A DNA stretch of 64,000 bases from Opitutus sp. GAS368 (GTDB lineage: Bacteria > Verrucomicrobiota > Verrucomicrobiia > Opitutales > Opitutaceae), in assembly GCF_900104925.1 (NCBI RefSeq), contig NZ_LT629735.1:2140291-2204290 (forward strand), written 5' to 3'. How positions within the stretch are numbered: position 1 is the stretch's first letter; each line of letters begins with the position of its first letter. Both the position numbers and the translations under genes were made by a program. This document shows positions 41,305-51,330 of this stretch, piece by piece. The notes beneath the pieces were generated by a model. That model worked only from the letters and a program-made list of their open reading frames with translations, was not told the origin of the DNA and made no database searches.

Positions 41305-41766
41305 CTAGATTCCGTCCCACGCTTTCGTGGCGACGGGATCTCTGCCCTCGTCGTATTCGATGTGGTCGATGATGGTCTCGATGGGCTTGCCGGTCAGGCC
41401 GCTGTCGATGATGCGCTGGGGAAGGACACCGGAGCGTTCATCGCGCCAGCCGAGTTTCACGATGAACCGGTTCCAGATGTGGCATTCCTCGTCCGTGCGC
41501 GGCGTGCCGTGCGTGTGCGCCCACGCGAGCACCTCCTCGTCGATGCCGCCGGCCAGAACGCGCTCGCGCAAGTCGGCGTAGCGGACGCCGAGGAAGCGGC
41601 AGCAGCGGCCGTCGAGGACAAGGGTCTGGGCGTCACCGAGGTTCTTTTGATATTCGGCGGGCAGTTGGCCCGCCGCGTGGAGGCGGATCTTGTCGAGCAT
41701 GCGGCCGAAGTAGACGAGCCGCCCGACCTTGGTATAACAGCTGCGCAGACCGGGAACGTGGGGCAT
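41305..41766 (-). CDS. DUF5069 family protein
   Basis: A 153-aa protein beginning MPHVPGLRSCYTKVGRLVYFGRMLDKIRLHAAGQLPAEYQ, the family signature common in Verrucomicrobia and Planctomycetes. It continues GRCCRFLGVRYADLRERVLAGGIDEEVLAWAHTHGTPR and WNRFIVKLGWRDE. No catalytic motif is known to me. It is a soluble, single gene between repeat-rich gaps. Confidence 0.88.
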   Translation of the reverse strand: MPHVPGLRSCYTKVGRLVYFGRMLDKIRLHAAGQLPAEYQKNLGDAQTLVLDGRCCRFLGVRYADLRERVLAGGIDEEVLAWAHTHGTPRTDEECHIWNRFIVKLGWRDERSGVLPQRIIDSGLTGKPIETIIDHIEYDEGRDPVATKAWDGI

Positions 41767-41996
41767 GGGAATAAAATTTACCGTTCATACGACAGCGCCA
41801 GATGAAAACAGGTGTGTTGTGCGATGTCGTGGGGAGCTGAATAGTTTAACGCAAAGGCGCAAGGTCGCCAATTTGTCTGCCTAAACAATCGATCCGTTGC
41901 ACAGGAGATAACAGAGCCAAGGCAGGAGGGGTTCTCAGTTTCCTTCGGTGAAAGACGGTCGTTTCCTCTGCGACTCTGCGTCTGGGCGTTAATCCT

Positions 41997-42578
41997 TCAG
42001 CTTTCTTGCCGTGCCGTGATGTTCCACTGTACAATCCGCGCGCGGTGGTCACGGCCGGGGTCGCGGTCGAGAAGGCCGCAGGACGCGGTGTTGATCGCGA
42101 AGTGTTTCGCCATGCCCAGGGGCAGGCCGATCCAGCGGACGGCCAGCACGCGGCCGAAGTGACCGTGGGAGAAAGCCGCCACGCGACCGGTGAGAGATGA
42201 CCAGCGGGCGATCAGGCGATCGGCGCGTGCGGTGATCTGCTCCGGTGACTCACCTCCGGGGCAACCGTCGGTGTAGATGTCCCACGCCGGACGCGTTGCG
42301 CGGATCTCGGTCATCGTTTTGCCGTCGTAGTCGCCGTAATCCCACTCCGCGAGATCGGCCTCGACGGTGGCGGCGGCGTGCCCCGTCAGCTCGGCCGTGC
42401 GCCGCGCCCGTTGGCGCGGGCTGGTGAACACATGGTCAAAGGACACACCACGCAGCAGCGCGCCGAGGGCCCGGGCCTCCGCCTCGCCGTGGGCAGTCAG
42501 CGGCAGGTCGGTTTTCCCCGTGTGCTGTCCGGTCAGCGACCAGGCCGTCTCGCCATGTCGCATGAAGTAAAGTTCCAT
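41997..42578 (-). CDS. Histidine phosphatase family protein
   Basis: A 193-aa phosphoglycerate-mutase-like phosphatase. The catalytic motif MRHGETAWSLTGQHTGKTDLPL is at the N-terminus (RHGE), the second Arg and Glu are in FTSPRQRARRTAEL and AEWDYGDYDGKT, and the second catalytic His lies in VAAFSHGHFGRVLAVRW. Small phosphatases of this form act on sugar phosphates or nucleotides; the substrate is not defined. It is located between repeats. Confidence 0.9.
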   Translation of the reverse strand: MELYFMRHGETAWSLTGQHTGKTDLPLTAHGEAEARALGALLRGVSFDHVFTSPRQRARRTAELTGHAAATVEADLAEWDYGDYDGKTMTEIRATRPAWDIYTDGCPGGESPEQITARADRLIARWSSLTGRVAAFSHGHFGRVLAVRWIGLPLGMAKHFAINTASCGLLDRDPGRDHRARIVQWNITARQES

Positions 42579-42636
42579 GCCGTAGTGAATCGATCAGGAT
42601 TGGCCACAAAAAGCACAAAAAGCACAAAAACTGAAT

Positions 42637-42708
42637 GTAGGGTCAGCGCTTGTCGCCGGACCTTCTTCGCATGGGACGTGGTCCGCCGGCGAGCGGCGAC
42701 CCTACATT
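42637..42708. repeat. Palindromic repeat TGTAGGG...GTCGCCGGACC, copy 2
   Basis: Left TGTAGGGTCAGCGCTTGTCG with CCGGACC and right GGTCCGCCGGCGAGCGGCGA with CCCTACA are complementary. The loop is about 20 bases. The preceding bases ggccacaaaaagcacaaaaa also occur before copy 1 and at 43695. Confidence 0.75.
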
Positions 42709-42795
42709 GTGGACGGATCGCTGAAATCCTCAGGTTTCAGGTTTCGGCTTTTACCCGCGCTGGACTTTTTCCCACAGAGGGTTCCCTTCCAACGG

Positions 42796-43683
42796 ATGAC
42801 CCGATGGCGCATGATCCGGCAGATGCTCTTCGACGGCCGCGGCAAGCCCCTGCCGCCGGCGCACCGGCCCGTGCCCGCGTCGTGGCGCGATGACGCCATC
42901 ACCGGCAGTGTGCTCGGGCACTCGACGGTTTTCCTGAACTTCCTGGGCGTGCAGGTGCTCACCGACCCGGTCTTCTCGCGGCGGGTCGGACTCGGCGTGC
43001 CGCCGTTCGTGCTCGGGCCGAAACGCTACCATGCCCCGGCGCTGGGGCCGCGTGAGTTGCCGAAGCCCGACGTGATCGTGCTCAGTCACGCGCATTTCGA
43101 CCACTTCGACGTGTGGAGCCTGCGGAAGTTCGACCGGCGCACGCCGGTGGTCACGGCCCGGGCCACGGCCGACCTGTTGCGCTGTCACGGGTTTCACCAG
43201 ATCCACGAACTCGACTGGGGCCAGACCGCGACGATCGCGACCCGCCACGGCCCGCTCACGATCACGGCCTTCGAAGTTGCGCATTGGGGCGCGCGCATGA
43301 TGCGCGACGACCATCGCGGCTATAATGGCTATCTTCTGACGCGGGGCAACCACACCGTCGCTTTTGCAGGCGACACGGCCTACACGCCGGCCTTTGCACG
43401 GCTCAAGGATCCCACGCGGCCGATCGATCTCATGCTGATGCCCATCGGGGCCTACGATCCGTGGATCCGCGCCCACTGCAATCCCGAGCAGGCGGCGGAC
43501 ATGGCCCGCCAGGCCGGCGCGCGCACTTTCGTGCCGATCCACCACGAGACCTTCAAGCTGAGCGCCGAGGCGATGGATGAACCGGCAGCCCGCGTTCGCG
43601 CGGCCTTCGCGAAAGAGCCCCACCGCCTGCTGGCGGTGAGTGTCGGGGAGACTTTTCGCGTCCCGCTGCGGCCGGCGGCCTGA
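42796..43683 (+). CDS. MBL-fold metallohydrolase, NAPE-PLD/UlaG-like
   Basis: A protein of about 295 aa from ATG 42796 (MTRWRMIRQMLFDGRGKP); an ATG at 42709 would add 29 residues but runs into the preceding repeat. The metal-binding HxHxDH motif is in VIVLSHAHFDHFDVWS. Further ligands are in VAHWGARM and FAGDTAYTPAF, and VPIHHETF lies at the end. TDPVFSRR and GHSTVFLNFLG at the N-terminus are typical of the N-acylphosphatidylethanolamine phospholipase D-like branch. It is probably a phospholipase-type or lactonase enzyme. Confidence 0.87.
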   Translation: MTRWRMIRQMLFDGRGKPLPPAHRPVPASWRDDAITGSVLGHSTVFLNFLGVQVLTDPVFSRRVGLGVPPFVLGPKRYHAPALGPRELPKPDVIVLSHAHFDHFDVWSLRKFDRRTPVVTARATADLLRCHGFHQIHELDWGQTATIATRHGPLTITAFEVAHWGARMMRDDHRGYNGYLLTRGNHTVAFAGDTAYTPAFARLKDPTRPIDLMLMPIGAYDPWIRAHCNPEQAADMARQAGARTFVPIHHETFKLSAEAMDEPAARVRAAFAKEPHRLLAVSVGETFRVPLRPAA

Positions 43684-43730
43684 ACGTCCCGGTTTGGCCA
43701 CAAAAAGGCGCAAAAAAAAACCGGACAGTT

Positions 43731-43820
43731 TTTTGACCACGGATTGTACCGATTATGACGGATTGGGGAATCGTTTCAGAACCACATCCGTGTCAATTCG
43801 TGTAATCCGCGGTTAAAAAG
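43731..43820. repeat. Palindromic repeat, gaccacggattg type
   Basis: ttttgaccacggattgtacc at the left is mirrored by attcgtgtaatccgcggtta near the right end, with near-repeats of ACGGATT inside. It follows a copy of ttggccacaaaaaggcgcaa (43694). Confidence 0.65.
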
Positions 43821-43874
43821 GTTTTTGGATTATCCTTCGCGCCCTTCGCGCCTTCGCGTGAAACACGGTTTGGC

Positions 43875-44780
43875 TTAAACGGCGGCGAGCATCAGCAGCT
43901 GGCGCAGGCGCTGCGGGTCGATAGCCGAGGTTTTCGCGACGAAGCCGCGCTGGTGGGCGAAGTGGACGTCCGATTCCGCCTTGATGCGGGTGAAGTCGAG
44001 GCGCGGGTGATCGCGATGCTTGGACAGTCCATAGCCGCCGCTGCGGCGATCGGGTGCGATGACGGCGACGACGCGGTCATCCAAGCCTTGCTCCTGCACA
44101 TAGCGGTCGAGTCCGGCCGAGGGATCCTCCGGCAGGGGATCCGTGCGCGGCAGAAAGACGACGAGGGGGCCCGGGGCGGAAACCTGAGAGGTGACGGCTG
44201 AGAATTGAACGTCGCCCGGCGCATCCAGCGACCAGATCTGGGCGTGCTGACCGATAAAGGTGAGCCGCGCGCGAAGGTTGCGCAGGTAGTCGAATAGGTC
44301 AGTCCCCACCAGGCGCATGATTTCCCAGAGCGGTTCGCCGGGCGAAAGTTGCTTCGCGGCGGCGAAACGGCGCAGCAACGCACCATCGATGGGCGAGTTC
44401 AACTGGTCAATGACCTTGCGTTCGACGCCGAGCCAGCGAGCGGTGACGTTGGGGCCACGGCAGTCGAACCACTCGGCGAATTCAAGCCAGTCGCAGAACG
44501 CCCGGGCATCCGCGTAGAGCCCGAGGTGCTGGAGCACGAGGGAGAGGGCGCAGGTCGGCGCCGCGTCGTCCGGGAGTTGGTGATGGTCGAAATTATTCAG
44601 CGCCGGCTCGTGGCGATGGCCCACGTCGACCACCGCGATGGCGGGGTCGGCCAGGTCGGCCTCGGTCGGCTCGCGCCGTAGGATGGGACCGGTGGTGGTG
44701 GCCAGCAGCACGCAGCAGGCGAGGAACTCGTCTTTGTGGGCGCTGCCCGGATGCGTCAGGATCGTGGTGAAAGGCGTCAT
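43875..44780 (-). CDS. MYG1 family protein (DHH-like predicted nuclease)
   Basis: A 301-aa protein of the MYG1/UPF0160 family, related to DHH phosphoesterases. MTPFTTILTHPGSAHKDEFLAC and VVDVGHRHEPALNNFDHHQ carry the DHH-like metal ligands (HPGSAHKDE, D, DHH). The human relative is a 3'-5' RNA exonuclease. The bacterial function is not well defined. It has normal length and is a single gene. Confidence 0.85.
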   Translation of the reverse strand: MTPFTTILTHPGSAHKDEFLACCVLLATTTGPILRREPTEADLADPAIAVVDVGHRHEPALNNFDHHQLPDDAAPTCALSLVLQHLGLYADARAFCDWLEFAEWFDCRGPNVTARWLGVERKVIDQLNSPIDGALLRRFAAAKQLSPGEPLWEIMRLVGTDLFDYLRNLRARLTFIGQHAQIWSLDAPGDVQFSAVTSQVSAPGPLVVFLPRTDPLPEDPSAGLDRYVQEQGLDDRVVAVIAPDRRSGGYGLSKHRDHPRLDFTRIKAESDVHFAHQRGFVAKTSAIDPQRLRQLLMLAAV

Positions 44781-44976
44781 TCGATCCCACCCCAGCACAC
44801 CCGCCCGTCAAAAGCCATGCGGCAGATTGAAAGCGAGGAGCTTGGAGCCGGGGGCAGGGAGACCCAACGCAAGGGCGCGAAGGCGCGAAGAAAGAAGTTG
44901 GCGGGAACGGCGGATTGAGGTTGGTTGGCTGTGGGCCGACGTGCGCTGCCGTTTGCAGCGCGAAAACGATCCGCCC

Positions 44977-45541
44977 ATGAGTTCGCCCCAGTCCGATCCC
45001 CTGTCCGGCCGCATCCTCACGATCCGCGGTCAGCGTGTCATCATCGATGCCGACTTGGCGCGGCTGTATGGCACAACGACCAAGCGCTTCAACGAGGCGT
45101 TCAAGCGCAACATCGCGCGCTTTCCGAAGGATTTCTATTTTCAGCTAACGCTTGAGGAGTTCGTGGCTTTGAAATCACAAATTGTGATATCAAAGCCGGG
45201 AGTCGTTGGAGGTAAGGCCAAAGCCGATATGTGGTCGCAAATTGCGACCACATCCAAGCCGCAACGCCGCCGCCTGAGCAACCGTCCCTGGGTATTCACC
45301 GAGCATGGCGCAGTGATGGCGCAAATATTCTGCACAGCCCGAAGGCCGTGGCGATGAGCGTATACGTTGTCCGTGCCTTTGTGCAGATGAGGGAGGAGTT
45401 GATGACCGGCGCGGTGATCATGAGACGGTTGGCGGAGATCGATAAGAAGCTGGTCACGCACGACGTGATTCTGCGGGACATCTTCGAGAAGCTAGAGGCG
45501 GCGATTGGGCGAGCCGCTAAGCTCTATATTGTTCGTCACTG
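44977..45541 (+). pseudogene. ORF6N-domain DNA-binding protein, frameshifted
   Basis: The N-terminal ORF6N/KilA-N-like domain is intact: MSSPQSDPLSGRILTIRGQR, then VIIDADLARLYGTTTKRFNEAFKRNIARFPKDFYFQLT and WVFTEHGAVMA. Near 45320 the reading shifts: frame 1 continues QIFCTARRPWR and stops at 45357, while frame 3 continues NILHSPKAVAMSVYVVRAFVQMREELM...KLVTHDVILRDIF, the expected C-terminal part. One missing base after ATGGCG would explain it. ORF6N proteins are common near mobile DNA. A sequencing error cannot be excluded. Confidence 0.75.
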
Positions 45542-45912
45542 ACTTTCTCCAGCCAGTCGACGGCTTTGCCGTCGAGGGATTCTTGGATGGCGATGTGGGT
45601 CATGGCGGTGGTGGGGGCGGCGCCGTGCCAGTGTTTTTCGCCGGGGGCGAAGCAGACGACGTCGCCGGGGCAGATTTCCTCGATGGGGCCGCCTTCGCGC
45701 TGGGCGCGGCCGCAGCCGGCGGTGACGATCAGGGTCTGGCCAAGCGGATGCGTGTGCCAGGCGGTGCGCGCGCCGGGCTCAAAGGTGACGGCGTTGCCGG
45801 CCGTCCGGGCCGGAGGCGTGACTTGGAACAACGGGTCTAGGCGGACCGTGCCGGTGAACCAGTCGGCCGGGCCTGGGGTGGAGGGTTGGGAACCGGCGCG
45901 TTTGATTTGCAT
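45517..45912 (-). CDS. Cupin-domain protein
   Basis: A 131-aa small cupin of the carboxymuconolactone-decarboxylase-associated type. The metal-binding motifs are [23 protein letters not shown] (GxxxxWHxHxxGQ) and [18 protein letters not shown]. Relatives include manganese (R)-mandelonitrile lyases and other small enzymes. Its 3' end overlaps the tail of the ORF6N pseudogene by about 25 bases on the opposite strand. Confidence 0.9.
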   Translation of the reverse strand: MQIKRAGSQPSTPGPADWFTGTVRLDPLFQVTPPARTAGNAVTFEPGARTAWHTHPLGQTLIVTAGCGRAQREGGPIEEICPGDVVCFAPGEKHWHGAAPTTAMTHIAIQESLDGKAVDWLEKVSDEQYRA

Positions 45913-45955
45913 GGAAGAAGCTGAGAGCTGGGAGACTAATTACCCAAACAGTTTT

Positions 45956-46020
45956 ACAGGAGGGAACAGAGATAACTGAGGTTGAATTGTTCTAACTCAA
46001 TTTCCTCCGTTACCTCCTGT
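45956..46020. repeat. Palindromic repeat ACAGGAGG...CCTCCTGT
   Basis: ACAGGAGGGAACAGAG and its imperfect inverse CTCCGTTACCTCCTGT flank a TTGAATTG-type inner palindrome. It lies between cupin and aldo/keto reductase genes. Confidence 0.65.
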
Positions 46021-46038
46021 TCAAAATTGGTCCGTGGT

Positions 46039-47340
<1,302 letters not shown>

Positions 47341-47358
47341 TTATCGCTTACAGCCAGG

Positions 47359-47368
47359 GAGTATCGCT
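47359..47368. other. Left half of the split target palindrome and 5-bp duplication
   Basis: GAGTATCGCT at the outer left edge of the element. TCGCT (47364-47368) recurs at 54061-54065. Joining the flanks restores arms GGAGTATCGCT and AGCGATACTCC around one C. Confidence 0.75.
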
Positions 47369-47473
47369 TGCCAGCTGACAATAATGTCGGGTCGTTCACA
47401 TGCGCGTAAGTGATTGATGAGTCGTGATACCTCCCATTGAAGTCGAGTTGTTCCCCTGCCATTAAAGTTGAGC
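47369..47473. repeat. Left terminal repeat region of the element
   Basis: TGCCAGCTGACAATAATGTC, then degenerate copies TGATTGATGAGTCGTG, CCCATTGAAGTCGAG and GCCATTAAAGTTGAG. Read inversely, this matches the order and spacing at the right end. Bases 47474-47669 hold nothing else I can recognise except the presumed gajA promoter. Confidence 0.7.
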
Positions 47474-47669
47474 CACTAGAAACACAGAGTTCTCAAAAGC
47501 AGGGTGTGGGAGTGCCTGCACGGACCATTCGGGCTTTGCCTCGTGGCTGCGGCCGTCTACAGTCGCTCTTCGGGCCAAAATAGTTTGAATCGTAATTCGA
47601 CTACCTCTCAGAGACCCCTGCTGCCCGACCTGACGGAAGGGACGCCAGTTGTTCCTGCGCTCCTTCCGC

Positions 47670-49577
47670 ATGCACCTGCTACAGATCTCCGTTAAAAACT
47701 TTCGCTGCCTAAAAGAAGTTACAATTACGCTCTCTAGCGGGTTGAACGTCCTCGTTGGCGAGAACAACATCGGCAAAACGGCGATTCTCGACGCGATCCG
47801 CGCCGCACTCGGTCCGGCGGCTAGCACCGGCGAGCCGCTGAAAATCGGGCCCGATGACCGTCACCGCCAGTCCGACGGCGCCTATCTCAACGAGGCGATC
47901 CAGATTTCGCTCGTGTTCGCGAACCTGTCGGCGGACGAGCAGGCGCAGTTCATCGACATCTTGAATTACAATGCAGCGGAACCGGCCAAATCCACGGCGC
48001 AACTGAATTTCCGCTGGCACTGGAACGAGAAGACCAAGCACTACTCGATCAACCGCTGGGGCGGAACGGCGGCATTCTCCGAAAACGCCATTCCCGAGGA
48101 CGTGCTGCAAATGTTGCCAGTCACGTTGCTCGGGGCACTGCGGGATGCGACCGCGGCGCTGCAACCCGGCCGCAACAGTCGGTTAGCGCACTTGCTTGAA
48201 GCGAGAGCGAACGACGTGGACAAGGCGGCCATTGTTGAGTTCGGCAAGACGACAAACGAGGCGTTGGAAAAAAATGATCTGGTCAGCAAGACTCAGGAGC
48301 ACATCACGAAGACCCTCGGCCAGGTGACGGGAAAGGTCTTCGCGCAAAAGACCGCTATCAAGACTTCGCCGCCCGAGTTCGAGAAGATCATCCAGGGCTT
48401 GCGCCTTGTCGTATCCCGCCTGCTGCCGGGAAACGTCGAGATCACTGACGAACTCCGCGCAAACGGGCTCGGTTTCAATAATCTCTTTTATATCGCAACC
48501 GTCATCCTTGAACTGAATGCGCAGACCAACGCGTTGCTGCCGCTGCTGCTGGTCGAGGAACCTGAGGCGCATTTGCATCCTCAGCTGCAGACGCTGCTGG
48601 CGGATTTTCTCGCTGACCCCAAGGAGTTGCACCCTGTGAAGGTGCAGTCCCTCATCACCTCCCATTCCCCGACAATCGCCGCGCATGTGCCGCCGGAACG
48701 GCTGCGGGTGCTGCATATGACGAAAGACCGCAAGTTGCATTGCGCGTCATTCGATGCGTGTGGCTTGACCGTGCCACAATTGGCGCAGGTTCGCCGGATG
48801 CTGGATGTGACACGTGCATCGCTGCTCTTCTCTCGCGGGGTGATTCTGGTAGAAGGAATCACTGAGGCTCTCTTGCTTCCTGTGCTCGCCCGTCGCGCCG
48901 GCACGAATTTAGAGGAGAACGGCATCTCCGTCGTGCCGGTTTGCGGCGTGGATTTCGGAACCATCGCCGCACTTTTCGACGGGAAAGGTCTCCAGATCCC
49001 GCTCGCCCTCGTAACCGACGGCGATCCGGGCACCGAAGACGACACCGAGCAGGCAGAACCGGTTGGCGAAGCTGCGGCCGCCGCCGCGCTGGGGGAGCCC
49101 GCAGAAGTGCCGTGGCACCAGCGGGAACCCCGGCGTGATCCCGCGGGCGTTTTGATCGTATGTGCCCGAGTCGTGAAGCTGAAGGAGACTTACGCAGGCA
49201 AGCCGCTCGTTGGCGTGTTTCATTCTGACGTTACTTTGGAATACAGTCTGGCCAAGGCCGACACCCATAATCCCCAAGTCATCTGCGACACCTGGACTTC
49301 ACTCTTTGCCGGCCAGCCGCGAACGTTTAACCAGGCGAAACTGGATGCGTGCGGCGGGAACCACGACCTTCAGGCCTTGGCGATATGGCGCGGTATTTGC
49401 CAAGCCAAGACCACCCGCACGAAGGCGGAATTCGCGCAGGCCCTGGCGACCAGGCTCGACCAGAAGCACCCTGACGGCACCTACGTTGTCGCACCTGACG
49501 CCTTCGTCATTCCGCCCTACCTAACCGCAGCCTTCACCCATGTCCTCACCGCCCCAGCCGCCGAAGGAGCCCACTGA
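47670..49577 (+). CDS. gajA: Gabija defence nuclease GajA (OLD-family ATPase-TOPRIM)
   Basis: A 635-aa protein starting MHLLQISVKNFRCLKEVTI (ATG 47670; TTG 47649 is an alternative). The ABC-type ATPase part has Walker A VGENNIGKTAILDAI near residue 30. Signature/Walker B parts are LLLVEEPEAHLHPQLQTLL and SLITSHSPTIAAHVP. The C-terminal TOPRIM nuclease shows ILVEGITEALLLPVLARR (Glu ~395) and ALVTDGDPG (Asp ~449-451). OLD nuclease next to a UvrD-like helicase is the Gabija anti-phage pair; GajA nicks DNA when nucleotides are depleted. The protein is somewhat longer than the ~580-aa reference. Its end overlaps gajB by 38 bases. Confidence 0.87.
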   Translation: MHLLQISVKNFRCLKEVTITLSSGLNVLVGENNIGKTAILDAIRAALGPAASTGEPLKIGPDDRHRQSDGAYLNEAIQISLVFANLSADEQAQFIDILNYNAAEPAKSTAQLNFRWHWNEKTKHYSINRWGGTAAFSENAIPEDVLQMLPVTLLGALRDATAALQPGRNSRLAHLLEARANDVDKAAIVEFGKTTNEALEKNDLVSKTQEHITKTLGQVTGKVFAQKTAIKTSPPEFEKIIQGLRLVVSRLLPGNVEITDELRANGLGFNNLFYIATVILELNAQTNALLPLLLVEEPEAHLHPQLQTLLADFLADPKELHPVKVQSLITSHSPTIAAHVPPERLRVLHMTKDRKLHCASFDACGLTVPQLAQVRRMLDVTRASLLFSRGVILVEGITEALLLPVLARRAGTNLEENGISVVPVCGVDFGTIAALFDGKGLQIPLALVTDGDPGTEDDTEQAEPVGEAAAAAALGEPAEVPWHQREPRRDPAGVLIVCARVVKLKETYAGKPLVGVFHSDVTLEYSLAKADTHNPQVICDTWTSLFAGQPRTFNQAKLDACGGNHDLQALAIWRGICQAKTTRTKAEFAQALATRLDQKHPDGTYVVAPDAFVIPPYLTAAFTHVLTAPAAEGAH

Positions 49578-51321
49578 GGAACAGAACGCGGTGCTGATCT
49601 CACCCGCACGCGTTCGCGTGGTCCGCGCCTGTCCCGGCGCGGGCAAGACGGAGATGTTCGTCGAAGCGATTCGGCGGGAGCTGAAGTCGTGGAACAAGCC
49701 GGCCGGAGGCGTCGCGGCGCTTTCTTTTACAAATGTCGCCCGCCAGACGATTGAGGCCCGGGTCGGCGGCGTCGTGGGCGCCCCGCATTTCATCGGGACG
49801 CTCGATGGGTTCGCGTTTCGTTTTGTGGTGAAGCCTTTTGGCCATCTCGTGGGGTTACCGGCCGGAGGCGTGCGCCTGTTTCCCGCGGCCATGTGCGCCC
49901 AGTTCACGCAGCCGACCGTGCAGGTCGGAGGCCAGCCCAAGGAGCGAGCCACGCTGTTCCAGGTTCATTTTTCCGGCGTCGAGAAGAAGCTTCCGGTCCT
50001 CCGGGCCGAGGCCGCGTATCGTCAAATCACCGTTCCCGCGGAGAGGGTCCAGGAAATATTTGACGCGAAGAAGAACTACTGGGCCAAGACCGGAATCGTG
50101 ACCCATTCCGACTGTCATTTTCTCGCCGCGGCGATTCTCAAAAAAGGTGGCGCGGCGGTCCGAGGGCTAATTGCCCGGCGATTTCCCGTCATCTTCATCG
50201 ACGAACTTCAGGACACCGGATTCTTCCTCGCCCGAACCTTCGTCAGGCTATGTGAGGATCCCGGAATCAAAGCACTGGTTGTTGGTGATCCTAACCAGGC
50301 TATCTATGGATTCGGCGGCGCGAGCCCCACGATTTTTGACGATTTCCAAGCACTGGAGGGGGCGACGCCATTTGCGCTCACGCTGTCGCAGCGGTGCCCC
50401 AAGAAGGTTTCTCAGGTTGTGTCCGCTCTGAGTTATTCTAAGGCCCCGGTTAACGCCCGGCCCGATGCGGCCGACGGCGAACTGGCGCTGGTGGTGCACT
50501 CGCTCGCGATACCGAAACTGCTGCCGCCACAGGCGGCATTCTTGCGCGGCTTGGGTGTCGGAACTAGTCTGGCGATCATTAGCCGGCGGACAACGACCGC
50601 CAATTCGCTTCGTGGCGCCATCATTCGCGACGAGTTCTGTGGCCGTTCCGGCGTGGCGCGAAAGATCAACCTCGCGGCGGAATACCTGGCCAATGGCGAC
50701 CCGGCTACTGCGGTCACCATCATCGACCGGGAGTTGTGTCGGGTCGTGTTCGACGATCCCCAGGCGGGGCTCGAAGAACGAAAGGGGAAGGGTATCACTC
50801 CGGCGCAATGGCGGGCCGCCATCTTCGGGATTCTGACTGCGGCCCTCGCGAAGGTGGAGGGTGAGACGTGGAACGCCTGGGTTCAGCGCATCAAGGCTGC
50901 GGTCCAAGCGGCATGTGTATCGCTGGGCTGGCAGCTCAACGAGACCAGTGGCCTGAAAGCCTACATGATTTGCAACGAAACTGGCAACGCTCCGCGAAAC
51001 CAGCTGATCGAGATCCCCGTCGCCCCATTGTGGCCGGTAGGCGATACCGTCAGCACCATCCATAAGGTCAAAGGGGCGGAGTTCGAGACCGTCATCGTTT
51101 TCGCGCCGAAGCCCTCTAAGGGGCATCCGTGTCCCGCCAAGGAATGGTGGTCGGACGAAGCGCAGGGTGAGGAGCGGCGGGTGGGGTTTGTCGGTGTTTC
51201 CCGGGCCAAACAAAAGCTCATCTTGTGCGTGCACGTCTCAACGCTGAAGGAATTGCAGGCGAAGCAACCTGAATTTGTCGCCCTGTTCGGCGAGCCCATC
51301 CCCATGCCGGCGGGCGCGTAA
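49540..51321 (+). CDS. gajB: Gabija defence helicase GajB (UvrD/REP-like)
   Basis: A 593-aa superfamily-1 helicase. Motif I is VVRACPGAGKTEMFVEAI, motif Ia ALSFTNVARQTIEARV, motif II VIFIDELQDTG, motif III VVGDPNQAIYGFGGA, motif IV LSQRCPKKVSQVV, and motif V-like VSTIHKVKGAEFETVIVFAP. The C-terminus has VGVSRAKQKLILCVH (motif VI). It starts within gajA (38-base overlap), so the two are translationally coupled. In Gabija, GajB activates or assists GajA. It is longer than the ~494-aa reference. Confidence 0.87.
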   Translation: MSSPPQPPKEPTEEQNAVLISPARVRVVRACPGAGKTEMFVEAIRRELKSWNKPAGGVAALSFTNVARQTIEARVGGVVGAPHFIGTLDGFAFRFVVKPFGHLVGLPAGGVRLFPAAMCAQFTQPTVQVGGQPKERATLFQVHFSGVEKKLPVLRAEAAYRQITVPAERVQEIFDAKKNYWAKTGIVTHSDCHFLAAAILKKGGAAVRGLIARRFPVIFIDELQDTGFFLARTFVRLCEDPGIKALVVGDPNQAIYGFGGASPTIFDDFQALEGATPFALTLSQRCPKKVSQVVSALSYSKAPVNARPDAADGELALVVHSLAIPKLLPPQAAFLRGLGVGTSLAIISRRTTTANSLRGAIIRDEFCGRSGVARKINLAAEYLANGDPATAVTIIDRELCRVVFDDPQAGLEERKGKGITPAQWRAAIFGILTAALAKVEGETWNAWVQRIKAAVQAACVSLGWQLNETSGLKAYMICNETGNAPRNQLIEIPVAPLWPVGDTVSTIHKVKGAEFETVIVFAPKPSKGHPCPAKEWWSDEAQGEERRVGFVGVSRAKQKLILCVHVSTLKELQAKQPEFVALFGEPIPMPAGA

Positions 51322-51330
51322 CCCTTTGCC

